64,000 nt of DNA from positions 1 through 64,000 of the forward strand of contig NVWK01000005.1 of the NCBI GenBank assembly GCA_002733605.1, in the 5' to 3' direction. Numbering within the stretch: the first letter of the stretch is position 1; every line of letters begins with the position of its first letter. The notes under the pieces were generated by a model. That model was not told the origin of the DNA. It did not search any database and saw nothing but the letters and a program-made list of their open reading frames with translations. The position numbers were made by a program, and so were the translations under genes. Source of the stretch: Robiginitomaculum sp. (GTDB taxonomy: Bacteria; Pseudomonadota; Alphaproteobacteria; Caulobacterales; Maricaulaceae). Shown here piece after piece: positions 1 through 8,798 of this stretch.

Positions 1-502
1 TATGTTTTGCGGTTAAATCGACAACATATCTTTTGCCTATGAGAGGTACGATGTGGCGAACGATCCGACCTTTATCATTCGCTACATTCTTTGGATCACG
101 CAACTCGCCGAAACGCGCACCGCGCATTCGCGAGCGGCACCCGTCTTCTTCCAACCACCTAAAACAAAGATCATATACTGTCATATTACTGACATAGATG
201 TCCTTTTGTTTTTGCTCAGGATCAACGATTTCATACATACCATTTTTTGCTTTTGCTATATGAGAAAGTGCTAATTTGCGAGCGGCAACAACCTGCATTC
301 CAGGGTAAGTGCCAAGTGAGATTTTTTTCTGCACTTGCCGCCCATTCAGCCTACACCTAAAATATGCAATGAAGGTTTTGCGCCCAGTATGTCGTACACG
401 CACTCCGAATCCAGAGACAGCACTATCCCAAACCACCCTCTCGCCTTTTTCTGTTTTCAAGTCTGTAAGAATACGCTCTGTCAACCGTGTGGTATTTCGC
501 AT
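1..502 (-). CDS. Tyrosine recombinase/integrase, N-terminal part with DUF4102-type arm-binding domain (runs off left edge)
   Basis: Manual reverse-strand translation from ATG at 502: MRNTTRLTERILTDLKTEKGERVVWDSAVSGFGVRVRHTGRKTFIAYFRCRLNGRQVQKKISLGTYPGMQVVAARKLA..., open to position 1. 'SGFGVRV...GRKTF...LGTYP' is typical of the integrase arm-binding domain. Missing from the ORF track because it is edge-truncated. Confidence 0.85.
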   Translation of the reverse strand, partial: MRNTTRLTERILTDLKTEKGERVVWDSAVSGFGVRVRHTGRKTFIAYFRCRLNGRQVQKKISLGTYPGMQVVAARKLALSHIAKAKNGMYEIVDPEQKQKDIYVSNMTVYDLCFRWLEEDGCRSRMRGARFGELRDPKNVANDKGRIVRHIVPLIGKRYVVDLTAKH

Positions 503-659
503 AATATTCTTCCTTATCTAATAACGCCTCAGCCATTTTCGCTTCAAGTATTTTTCATCTTGGGTAGCGTATGGGTAGCAAACTGCCGTGACCCCTAATG
601 TATGAGAGGAGACTTTAGCACATATAGATTAAAAAATAAACTATTTAAATCAGTACGTT

Positions 660-695
660 AGTGACATTCAGAGACATCTAGTGACTTTCAAAGAC
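660..695. repeat. Two direct repeats AGTGACATTCAGAGAC / AGTGACTTTCAAAGAC (20-bp period), candidate integrase arm-type sites
   Basis: Direct inspection: 660-675 and 680-695, between the integrase start and the tRNA fragment. Confidence 0.6.
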
Positions 696-719
696 TTTTT
701 GGAAAACAATAACAGCACG

Positions 720-765
720 TCTCCGAAGGCAGAGGTCGCGCGTTCGAATCGCGCCGGGTGCACCA
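720..765 (+). other. 3' fragment of tRNA-Arg(CCG), probable att site at the element/chromosome junction
   Basis: TCTCCGAAGGCAGAGGTCGCGCGTTCGAATCGCGCCGGGTGCACCA contains the anticodon loop (CTCCGAA), variable loop, T arm (GCGCG-TTCGAAT-CGCGC), 3' acceptor strand and CCA. No 5' half (acceptor 5' strand or D arm) lies upstream. Confidence 0.8.
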
Positions 766-1044
766 TACTACATTGCGGGTTGCAGTACCCCCCGCGTGCT
801 TTGGTTCGAAGTTTCTCTTTTCATCTGCGCAAGCCTTTTCCTTCAAATATGATCGCTAATGACCAGCCGTCAATAAATACAATTTATAGTGGATATTTTA
901 GATGCCCTTGCTATAGTATGCGTCTGGCATCAGGAGGGGCGTGGTGAAAAATTGGTGATGGCCAATTAATTCATTTTCCAAGATGAAAATTTGGCAACAC
1001 CATAACATGCAATTTACCTTCAACCAATCTAGGAGGAAGAAATT

Positions 1045-1953
1045 ATGAAAGCCATTATAGTCGCTATTTCAGGAGTGTTAGCTCCCTTTGTGTTTGTAGA
1101 GCCCAGTTTCGCGTGGTCTGGCTTCACCCATGAACTCATCTGCCAAATGGCTTATGATCAGCTTGAACCCGCAACACAAAAGAAAATCCTCAAAACTTAT
1201 AGTCGCTCAGGCTATGATGATAAAGGCAATGCTTTTGCCAAAGACTGCAACACCCCCGACACGAATAGAAGGACGACGCATATTGGTACATATGAGTATC
1301 ACTTCATAAATGTGCCAAGAGGATCAGAGACGATTGATTTTTCACGAGATTGCGACTCTTATGATTGCGTAACCCAAGGGATCATACGGTATGCGACGTA
1401 TCTGCAAGAACGACGTAAGCTATCTTCGCAAAAGAACAGTAAGAAAAAAGAAGCTCTGAACTTTCTCGCTCATTATGTGGGGGATCTACATCAACCTCTA
1501 CACGTAGGCCACAAAGAAGATATGGGTGGTAACGCCCTATGGGTGAAATATGCCTCAAATAAAAAAAACAAGCGCCTACACAGTGTCTGGGACGGGACAC
1601 TACCTACGCAGCAAGGGCTAAACTTTAAATCCAGCAAAAAGAAACGCCGCCTTATTGCATCTCAACAAATTGCAAAAATCTCTGAAAATGACAAACGGCA
1701 ATGGGCACAAGGCAGCGTAAATTCTTGGGCAAGGGAATCCTACTCACTCTCCATTAATTGTGCTTACAGGCGCGATTGCTCGGCGTCACAACCAACCTTA
1801 AAGACCGGCGACACATTGTCTCAAACCTATTATGACAAATCAGGCCCTATCGCTGTCGAGAGAATACATCAAGCCTCGGTGCGTTTAGCCTTTATTCTAG
1901 AAGATAGTTTCGCAGGGGAACTTGATCTCTCTGAACTAGATCGGAGAAACTGA
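1045..1953 (+). CDS. S1/P1 family nuclease, secreted
   Basis: Signal peptide; W at mature N-terminus (FAWSGFTHELIC); HYVGDLHQPLHVG...GG...W and HSVWDG motifs of S1/P1 nucleases; SD AGGAGGAAG. Confidence 0.9.
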   Translation: MKAIIVAISGVLAPFVFVEPSFAWSGFTHELICQMAYDQLEPATQKKILKTYSRSGYDDKGNAFAKDCNTPDTNRRTTHIGTYEYHFINVPRGSETIDFSRDCDSYDCVTQGIIRYATYLQERRKLSSQKNSKKKEALNFLAHYVGDLHQPLHVGHKEDMGGNALWVKYASNKKNKRLHSVWDGTLPTQQGLNFKSSKKKRRLIASQQIAKISENDKRQWAQGSVNSWARESYSLSINCAYRRDCSASQPTLKTGDTLSQTYYDKSGPIAVERIHQASVRLAFILEDSFAGELDLSELDRRN

Positions 1954-1961
1954 GCCCTATG

Positions 1962-3176
1962 CTATAGTGTCACGACACGGTCTTCGGCGGCAGATGTGTA
2001 GATCGCGTCAATGAGGCGGATGTCGCGCAAGCCCATTTCACCCGGCGTTCTGATTTCGACATCGTCCAGGATAGCGTCCGCGAAATGCGCGCATTGGCGT
2101 GAAAACTGGACGGAGGGATCACCGGGCTTCAGGACTTTTGCCTTACCGCCTTGTGTCAATGTCATCTTGTGACCGCCATATCCGGTTGCGGGATCCATAA
2201 GCAGTGTGCCTGCATCCCCGTGTACGCTGACGCGATTTCGGCCCGGAGCAGAATCATATGATGTGAACAGGGAGGCCGTAGCTCCGGAGGGAAATTGCAT
2301 TTCGGTTCTCACGGATGCAAATATTTCTGCAAAGCGCGGATCACCAGCAGGTTGCTCTGTTACTGCGCGGATATGCGATGGTGTTTCCCCGCTGAGATAA
2401 AGCGCCGCCTGCAGGCCGTAAATACCGTAGTCTTCTAACGCGCCCCCGCCGGCAAGTGAACGCACAACCCGCCAATTCTCCGATGGGCTTGTTGGGCCCA
2501 TACGGTAATGTTGGAATGTCTCAATTGTTTTGATAGTGCCGACCGCCTTGTCGCGCATCAAATCCATTGCGTGTAAATTGTACGGCTCGAAATGACATCG
2601 GTATGCAATCATCAACTTGCGACCGGCGCGTTTGGAGGCGCTGATCATGCGCTCCCCTTCTTGGGGCGACAATGCCATTGGTTTCTCACACAAGACGTGT
2701 TTGCCAACTGCGAAAGCTTTTTCTGTCCAGTCTGCATGTAGGCCGGTCGGCAGAACAATATAGATTGCGTCGACGCGATCATCTTTCGCAAGCTCGTCAA
2801 AATTGTCATAGTTGTAAATTGCGTCCTTGGGCAGGCCATAGGCCGATGCCACACGCGCTGCCTTGTCAGGATTGCCAGATACGACCGCAGCGACATGACA
2901 ACGGCCCGCTTTTGCCAATGCTGGCATGACTTGGCCAATGGCATATCCACCAAGGCCAACAACCGCAAAACCAACGCTGTCCTCTTTCGGGGCCGGAGGT
3001 ATTGTATCCGGCAAGCGTCCCCAAGACGGGAACGGCATACCAATGGCTTTGCGGGGTAGAGACGCGGGAGACGACGCGGCCTGTGCAGGGGAACAGCCCG
3101 TCAGCAAGGGAGGCGCAATCAGCGCAGCTCCTGATAATTGCATAAATCTGCGGCGAGAATGATGAAAATCGGTCAT
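1962..3176 (-). CDS. Gfo/Idh/MocA family oxidoreductase with Tat/lipoprotein-like signal
   Basis: SRRRFMQLSGAALIAPPLLTGCSP signal; FAVVGLGGYAIGQVMPAL Rossmann fold; VLCEKPMAL motif; SD AGGAGG. Confidence 0.9.
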   Translation of the reverse strand: MTDFHHSRRRFMQLSGAALIAPPLLTGCSPAQAASSPASLPRKAIGMPFPSWGRLPDTIPPAPKEDSVGFAVVGLGGYAIGQVMPALAKAGRCHVAAVVSGNPDKAARVASAYGLPKDAIYNYDNFDELAKDDRVDAIYIVLPTGLHADWTEKAFAVGKHVLCEKPMALSPQEGERMISASKRAGRKLMIAYRCHFEPYNLHAMDLMRDKAVGTIKTIETFQHYRMGPTSPSENWRVVRSLAGGGALEDYGIYGLQAALYLSGETPSHIRAVTEQPAGDPRFAEIFASVRTEMQFPSGATASLFTSYDSAPGRNRVSVHGDAGTLLMDPATGYGGHKMTLTQGGKAKVLKPGDPSVQFSRQCAHFADAILDDVEIRTPGEMGLRDIRLIDAIYTSAAEDRVVTL

Positions 3177-3194
3177 ATGAACCTCCTGCTCTTA

Positions 3195-3299
3195 ACCCAT
3201 TTATTCTGGACCCATTTATTCTGGACCCATTTATTCTGGACCCATTTATTCTGGACCCATTTATTCTGGACCCATTTATTCTGGACCCATTTGTTCTGG
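3195..3299. repeat. 15-bp tandem repeat x7 (ACCCATTTATTCTGG; last copy ACCCATTTGTTCTGG)
   Basis: Seven contiguous units counted directly; six identical, the seventh with one substitution. Confidence 0.97.
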
Positions 3300-3323
3300 A
3301 ACCCCTTGCTATAGTCTTCCCTA

Positions 3324-3353
3324 AATATAAGCAAAACAACCTTCTCAGGTCAA
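3324..3353 (-). promoter_or_regulatory. Candidate sigma70-like promoter for the Gfo/Idh gene: TTGACC-N18-TATATT
   Basis: Reverse strand: TTGACC (3353-3348), 18 bp, TATATT (3329-3324), upstream of the tandem array, so the array would be transcribed in the 5' leader. Confidence 0.4.
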
Positions 3354-3536
3354 GGCCGGGGGCAAACTCGACCCCGCACGTAGATGAAGAATTTATTATG
3401 AAGTTAATGCTTCATACCGGATTTCTATAAGGGGCGCTGGCCCAAAGAGTTCCGAACGCCGCGCGCAGCGACACCTTCACACCCTCCGCTATATTTCGCG
3501 AACCCTCGTGTATGGGGTGCGCGAAATATGCGTTGT

Positions 3537-6500
3537 TTACTCGTTTGTTGCGAGGTCGGAGGTTTCCAATTTTCTGGAATTGTCTTTGACATTACGTTCG
3601 ATCAGCAAACGCTTCGGATCAATCAAGACATAGGCCGGACGTTCTGCGAGATCAAAGGACAATTTGGTTTCGGCTTGTGTGAGACGTACGCGCTCAAGCG
3701 ACAACCACTCATCCCCTAAAGTCTTCTTGGGGTCTTCTTTATAGAAGCCGATCTCGACCCATTCGGACAATTCCTCACCGTCAATTTCGCTGACAGATGT
3801 TTCTTTACCAGTTTCTTCGGACGCTATCTTCTTGTCGACAATCGCCGTCAACTCGACCGTAAACCCACCTTCAGTATTTGGCTTTACGCTAATGTCTTTA
3901 CCGAATTTCAAATCCCAAAATGTGATCCTATCCCAGTAATCCGTGATCAAACCCTGCAGGTCTTCAGGGGCGTGCGCCCGTAATGCCGCAACAAGTTCTT
4001 TGGTGGTTGGATAAGGCGCGCCCTTGGTGCCGTATTCCTCCAAGAAACCACGTATGGCGGCTTGCATGTTATCATTGCCCATATATTGCTTTAGCCCCCA
4101 GAAAACCCAGCTGGCTTTATTGTAAACAATATATTGCTGGTTTCCGGCTTCGGCCAAAGACGGCTCTGCGCGGCGATCTATCGTACGGTTCGTTAGGTAG
4201 CTTTGAATTGCGCGCTGGTCTAACAATCGCCGGGCTTTCTGCCAACCATAGGCTTCTTCATAAGCAACCATGGAAGCGTTCTCGGTTAAACCCTCGGACA
4301 AAACATTGAAACCTTTGGTATCTGCCGGCACAATTTGATGGGCAAACCATTGATGGCCAATCTCGTGCATGGTGACATAGGTGGCAAGGTCGACGCTCTC
4401 ATTATCTTCCGGATCCCCTGGGTCACGAGCAAACCCGATATTTTCAGAGAACGGAATTGTACCTGCAAATCCTTGCGCAAAACTGGCAAAGGGAAACTCC
4501 ATAATCCGCACTTGGTGATATTGGTACGGCCCAAATGTTTTGGTATATGTACCGAGTGCATTCTTCATGGCCGCGAGCATCAAATCAACATTGTAGTCAT
4601 GGGTCTTATGGTAATAAATCGCCAAATCGACATCCTTACCATCTGGGTTGCTCCAGACATCACGCTTCACAGTGTAATCGGCAGAAATAAAGGCAAAGAA
4701 ATTCAAAACCGGATTGATCGCCTGATACTCGCGACAGGCTTGCCCGCCTTCCTCGTATTCGCGCATAAGCTTACCCGGTGTGATCGGGATTTGGCCTATC
4801 TCGGTACAGATTTTTGATTTGAAATCTACATAATCCGCAGACTTGGTAATGAAATTATTTTGACGCGCTTCAAGGTCCGTCCGATCTGCGCGTTGTTCCA
4901 ACTCTGGCAAACCGTATTTCCTGCGTTTGTCCGGGTTTTGCATCCGAGGGTCGCCAACTTCTATACTCGGCAACACTGCAAAATTATTGACAAAGGTACC
5001 GTTTGTACGAATGAGGCTACCATCCCCAAGGCGCCGTTCATGAAAATATGTTTCAAATGTCATTTCGGTTTTCGCGCCCGCTTCCAAAGGCGGATCAAAA
5101 CGGTAAATACGATACCCAAAATCTTCAATTTCTTTCAGATTGTCATACTCGGTTACACGTGTGGCCCCACGTACAGACAATTCTTTAATGTCTTCTTCGT
5201 GGGCCGATGCAGGTGCTACATAAAGATCAACCAAAGGTGCACCTGTGGTATTTTCAATAATAAAGCTCCCCTTCACCGTCGCCGTGCGCTTGGAAGGTTG
5301 AAACGCAACATCAACGTCTACGGCGCGAATTTTCGGTAGTGGCGCTTTGAATGCGCCCAGAAGAAGTTCTTCTTGCCGCACGCTACGTTTTTCATTTTGC
5401 TTCGTCGTGTAAAATGTGTTGTCAATATTATAGGCTTTGTAGATATACCCGCCGCTGCCAACAAAGAGGCCCAAGAAAACGACAAAGCAGGCCAGAGATG
5501 CAATATTAAGCCGTTTACCGAGCCCAGACATCCGTGCCAGCAATGAGGATTGCAACCCTCGGCGCCACAGCCATATGCTCAGTACGGCAAAAACGGCACA
5601 TAAAGACGCCCAATACGTGAGGAACCAGCCAAATCTGAGAAGATTACCAAAACCGCTCATTTCCGAACTCCCACCGACACCAACCGCGCCAAACCTCATA
5701 AGAGGATGGGAAAACGGCAATTGTCCGACGATGAAGAAAAAGAAGATCACCATGGCGGCCGATGCAATCATTCCCACCACACGGTTTGGCATGAAATTTT
5801 GAATAAACAAAACGAGGAAGCAGAACAACACAATACGTGGAGCGAAAGCCATAAAGGCCCATTTCACATGCATCCCCACATCCACAGGCACATCCCCAAT
5901 AACCATTTGGCAAATCATACCGAATACGACACCAACACCAATAATTGTCAAAACAACACCAATGAGAGCCAACCATTTCGCGGCCATTAGCGGCCAGTTA
6001 CGCACGGGGCTCGCATCAAGAATTTCAGTGATCCCAGCGGTTTTATCACGCCAGATAATTTCACCGGAGAAAAATACTAGAATAATCATAAGCGGGATAG
6101 CGGTACTGCCAAGAACTGTACGTACCATCTGCAAATTGGTCGGCAGAACCGGATCCGGTAGAACCGTCATTTGTACGAAAATAGTAATCCCGAACAAAGC
6201 CAAGGCCAATAAGGTCAGGATAACAAAGGGAATGCTTTTCACCGTTGTCAGATACTCATATCTAAACCGGAGCCAAAATGCCGAAAGCGTATTTGCAATT
6301 TTCAAAGATACCGGCGCTGGCATCAGTTGTATGCGTCCGGTTGTGCGAATATCTTCCTCTATATGAACTTTTGTTTTCCGCGTTACCAGACCACGTTTGA
6401 ACAGCGTAAAAGCCCCCAAGAGCAACACAAGTCCAATCCCACCCCAAACCAAACGGTTAAGTCCTATATAGCCGAATATAGGGGACATAGTGGTGTTCTG

Positions 6501-7184
6501 TTCGGCAGCAGGCCAAAACTGTGTGGTTATAGCGAGGGCGTTAGACCCAAAGGGGTCAATCATAGATGCCAGCAGATCAGGCGCGTCTTGCCCCACCAAC
6601 AAACCACTAATCATATAGAGAATAAACAGGCCTACAGCACTGACATACACAAGCGCACGGTTGCGCGTAATCGCTGCTACGGCTGTGAAAAATCCACTGA
6701 TCAACAATGTATTGACGGCAATATAGAGAAACGTTGGTTGCAAGAAATATATGGGGTTGATGGGCCCAAAGGTTTCCGTATCCGCCCACGGTGCAAATTG
6801 ACCGGCAAAAAGGCCAACAACCGCTGCAGAAATACACAAAAATGTAGCCACATAAACACCGATCATGCGTGACATTGTCATGTTAAATGTCGACACAGGT
6901 GTAGAATGGATCATTTCTAGCGCTTTATGGTTTTCGTCGCGCATAATACCGGTGACCACAAAAACAGCCCCAAAGAATATAGACAACAGGCTGAGGACAG
7001 AGGTTTGCAAAGCCAAAGTAATCGCCCCATTTGCCTTCACACGTTCACCCCCACCGCCAGAGATGGAAATAATGTCGGTCGACATTACCAAAAAACCCAA
7101 CAAGGCCATGATGACAAGTGTGATCCAAAACCCGACCTGCCGCGTATGGAGTTTTATTTCAAATCCAATAAGTTTTCCAAGCAT
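3537..7184 (-). CDS. ABC-2 type permease fused to M1 family metallopeptidase
   Basis: About 560 aa of multi-TM permease, then a large domain with HEIGHQWFAHQ zinc motif and a downstream LSEGLTE glutamate helix; directly downstream of an ABC ATPase. Confidence 0.85.
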   Translation of the reverse strand: MLGKLIGFEIKLHTRQVGFWITLVIMALLGFLVMSTDIISISGGGGERVKANGAITLALQTSVLSLLSIFFGAVFVVTGIMRDENHKALEMIHSTPVSTFNMTMSRMIGVYVATFLCISAAVVGLFAGQFAPWADTETFGPINPIYFLQPTFLYIAVNTLLISGFFTAVAAITRNRALVYVSAVGLFILYMISGLLVGQDAPDLLASMIDPFGSNALAITTQFWPAAEQNTTMSPIFGYIGLNRLVWGGIGLVLLLGAFTLFKRGLVTRKTKVHIEEDIRTTGRIQLMPAPVSLKIANTLSAFWLRFRYEYLTTVKSIPFVILTLLALALFGITIFVQMTVLPDPVLPTNLQMVRTVLGSTAIPLMIILVFFSGEIIWRDKTAGITEILDASPVRNWPLMAAKWLALIGVVLTIIGVGVVFGMICQMVIGDVPVDVGMHVKWAFMAFAPRIVLFCFLVLFIQNFMPNRVVGMIASAAMVIFFFFIVGQLPFSHPLMRFGAVGVGGSSEMSGFGNLLRFGWFLTYWASLCAVFAVLSIWLWRRGLQSSLLARMSGLGKRLNIASLACFVVFLGLFVGSGGYIYKAYNIDNTFYTTKQNEKRSVRQEELLLGAFKAPLPKIRAVDVDVAFQPSKRTATVKGSFIIENTTGAPLVDLYVAPASAHEEDIKELSVRGATRVTEYDNLKEIEDFGYRIYRFDPPLEAGAKTEMTFETYFHERRLGDGSLIRTNGTFVNNFAVLPSIEVGDPRMQNPDKRRKYGLPELEQRADRTDLEARQNNFITKSADYVDFKSKICTEIGQIPITPGKLMREYEEGGQACREYQAINPVLNFFAFISADYTVKRDVWSNPDGKDVDLAIYYHKTHDYNVDLMLAAMKNALGTYTKTFGPYQYHQVRIMEFPFASFAQGFAGTIPFSENIGFARDPGDPEDNESVDLATYVTMHEIGHQWFAHQIVPADTKGFNVLSEGLTENASMVAYEEAYGWQKARRLLDQRAIQSYLTNRTIDRRAEPSLAEAGNQQYIVYNKASWVFWGLKQYMGNDNMQAAIRGFLEEYGTKGAPYPTTKELVAALRAHAPEDLQGLITDYWDRITFWDLKFGKDISVKPNTEGGFTVELTAIVDKKIASEETGKETSVSEIDGEELSEWVEIGFYKEDPKKTLGDEWLSLERVRLTQAETKLSFDLAERPAYVLIDPKRLLIERNVKDNSRKLETSDLATNE

Positions 7185-7193
7185 CGCGACCTC

Positions 7194-8075
7194 CTAAACG
7201 TGGCCGTCAAGGTGGGCAAAATAGGCATCTTCCAGATCAGGTTCGTCGTCAAGCTCGAACCCGGCCGTCGGCTGTTTATCAGACAGGGCACTGACAATGA
7301 CACCGCCCATCAACAGGCGTGTGGACAGCACTGTGTGTGCGGCCTTTAAAACCTCAACTTCCGTTTTGTCGACTTTCTTGCGCCATACCCGGCCCTTTAT
7401 CTTCGCGATTAAAGCTTCAGGGGCGCCGCGCGCCACAATCTTGCCATCGCCAAGGATCGCCATATCAGGGCAAAGATCGCGAACATCTTCAACAATATGG
7501 GTGGACAGGATGATGATTTTTTCTTCGCCTGCTTCACTGAGCAAATCCAGAAAACGCTGGCGTTCAAATGGGTCAAGCCCTGCGGTTGGTTCGTCAACGA
7601 TCAAAACCTTCGGGTCGCCGAGCATGGCTTGGGCGACACCAAAGCGTTGACGCATGCCACCTGAATATGTCGACACCGCCGCGCCGCGCATCGTGTAAAG
7701 ATTGACGGCTTTGAGCAATTCCAGAACTTGTTCCCGCCGGGCTTTCTTGTTCTGCACGCCTTTAAGAATGGCAATATGATCCAGCAAGGCTTCTGCACTC
7801 ATACGGGGATACACGCCGAAATCTTGAGGTAAATACCCGAGCGTGCTGCGCATCACATTGGGGTTTTGCGCAATATCCACACCATTATATTCGACAGTGC
7901 CGCTATCAGGAAGTTGTAAGGTTGCCAGCGTCCTCATCAAGGTCGACTTGCCCGCACCGTTTGGCCCTAAAAGCCCGAACAGGCCGGGCTTTAAGTCCAA
8001 GCTTACATTCTGAAGTGCGTGTATATTTCCAAAGCTTTTACTTATATTTTTAATTTTTAGCATTATCTTCCCCAA
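7194..8075 (-). CDS. ABC transporter ATP-binding protein (start may be MLKIKNI at 8063)
   Basis: Walker A GPNGAGKST, signature YSGGMRQR, Walker B VLIVDEPTAGLDP. Confidence 0.93.
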   Translation of the reverse strand: MGKIMLKIKNISKSFGNIHALQNVSLDLKPGLFGLLGPNGAGKSTLMRTLATLQLPDSGTVEYNGVDIAQNPNVMRSTLGYLPQDFGVYPRMSAEALLDHIAILKGVQNKKARREQVLELLKAVNLYTMRGAAVSTYSGGMRQRFGVAQAMLGDPKVLIVDEPTAGLDPFERQRFLDLLSEAGEEKIIILSTHIVEDVRDLCPDMAILGDGKIVARGAPEALIAKIKGRVWRKKVDKTEVEVLKAAHTVLSTRLLMGGVIVSALSDKQPTAGFELDDEPDLEDAYFAHLDGHV

Positions 8076-8099
8076 CTACGAATAGACAACGCTAACACT

Positions 8100-8121
8100 C
8101 TTATTATTGAATAACAATAAG
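8100..8121. promoter_or_regulatory. Imperfect palindrome CTTATTATTGAATAACAATAAG, candidate operator
   Basis: Outer 6 bp pair perfectly, then one mismatch; just downstream of a reverse-strand TATAAT at 8127-8122. Confidence 0.4.
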
Positions 8122-8150
8122 ATTATATGGCGCTCTCGCATTTGTGAAAT
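8122..8150 (-). promoter_or_regulatory. Candidate promoter for the ABC/M1 operon (TTCACA/TTTCAC ... TATAAT)
   Basis: Consensus TATAAT on the reverse strand at 8127-8122 with a TTCACA-like element 15-16 bp upstream. Confidence 0.4.
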
Positions 8151-8163
8151 AGGGTTCCCAACC

Positions 8164-8240
8164 CCGCTCCTTCTTGCGGTTTAAAGCGCAAAAGTCCGAA
8201 GGGACCAACCTGTAAGACACCTAGTTATAGGCAGGAGCGG
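8164..8240. other. Multi-hairpin intergenic element, possible structured RNA or complex terminator
   Basis: CCGCT/AGCGG closing pairing around TTGCG-GTTTAAAG-CGCAA, GTCC-GAAG-GGAC and CCTG-(7 nt)-CCTA-GTTA-TAGG-CAGG hairpins, found by eye. Confidence 0.3.
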
Positions 8241-8264
8241 AATATTCCGGGGGAAGTGTTCGTA

Positions 8265-8600
8265 TTATTTTGAGGCGTATTGTTTGTACGTATTCGATTT
8301 ACCCGCAACGATTTGGTCCAGTTGTGCGTGATTTACTTTTCCAACAAGTTCGCGCGAAACAGACTTCACACAGCGTTGCATTTCAAGACGGCGTTTCACA
8401 AAACGTTCGCCTTTAAATTCATCACGGCAAACCTCATACGCGACATTTCGAATATGTTTATAAAGCTGCTCTGCGCCGTGCTGCGAAGCGATCTCGGTTC
8501 GGGAAAATGAAACAGAATAGGTTTGGGCATTTGCACTACTTGCAAAACTCGCTGTCATCATCACAAGGCCTGCCCCGGTTAAAATTGTTCTCGTCAACAT
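8265..8600 (-). CDS. UrcA family protein
   Basis: Signal peptide; VSFSRTEIASQHGAEQLYKHIRNVAYEVCRDE pattern of the small secreted UrcA family. Confidence 0.75.
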   Translation of the reverse strand: MLTRTILTGAGLVMMTASFASSANAQTYSVSFSRTEIASQHGAEQLYKHIRNVAYEVCRDEFKGERFVKRRLEMQRCVKSVSRELVGKVNHAQLDQIVAGKSNTYKQYASK

Positions 8601-8798
8601 GTGTCTCTCCTATGTAACTAACCCTGTGCAACCAACAGCACCGTTCAGTGCATGTGCGCAAGATGCTTCACACCGCGCTGTTAGGAAAACGAGAAATTCA
8701 CGCCCTCATGATGAGAAAAATTCCGGTGGAGAAAAACAGGGGATAGGTATGAGAAAAATCCGCATCACTAATTTACACCGCGCAAAGCCGCTCTGCAA

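Noticed and set aside
720-765. Complete tRNA gene
   Set aside because: Only the anticodon-loop-to-CCA part is present; no 5' acceptor strand, D arm or 5' anticodon stem upstream.
3195-3299. CRISPR array
   Set aside because: Head-to-tail 15-bp repeats with no spacers and no cas genes.
2866-3339. 157-aa ORF with NGSRI repeats as a real protein
   Set aside because: It overlaps the Gfo/Idh coding start in another frame and its composition is imposed by the tandem repeat.
8164-8240. tRNA on either strand
   Set aside because: Length and closing stem are tRNA-like, but there is no TTCNANN T-loop, no D-loop GG and no recognisable anticodon arm.
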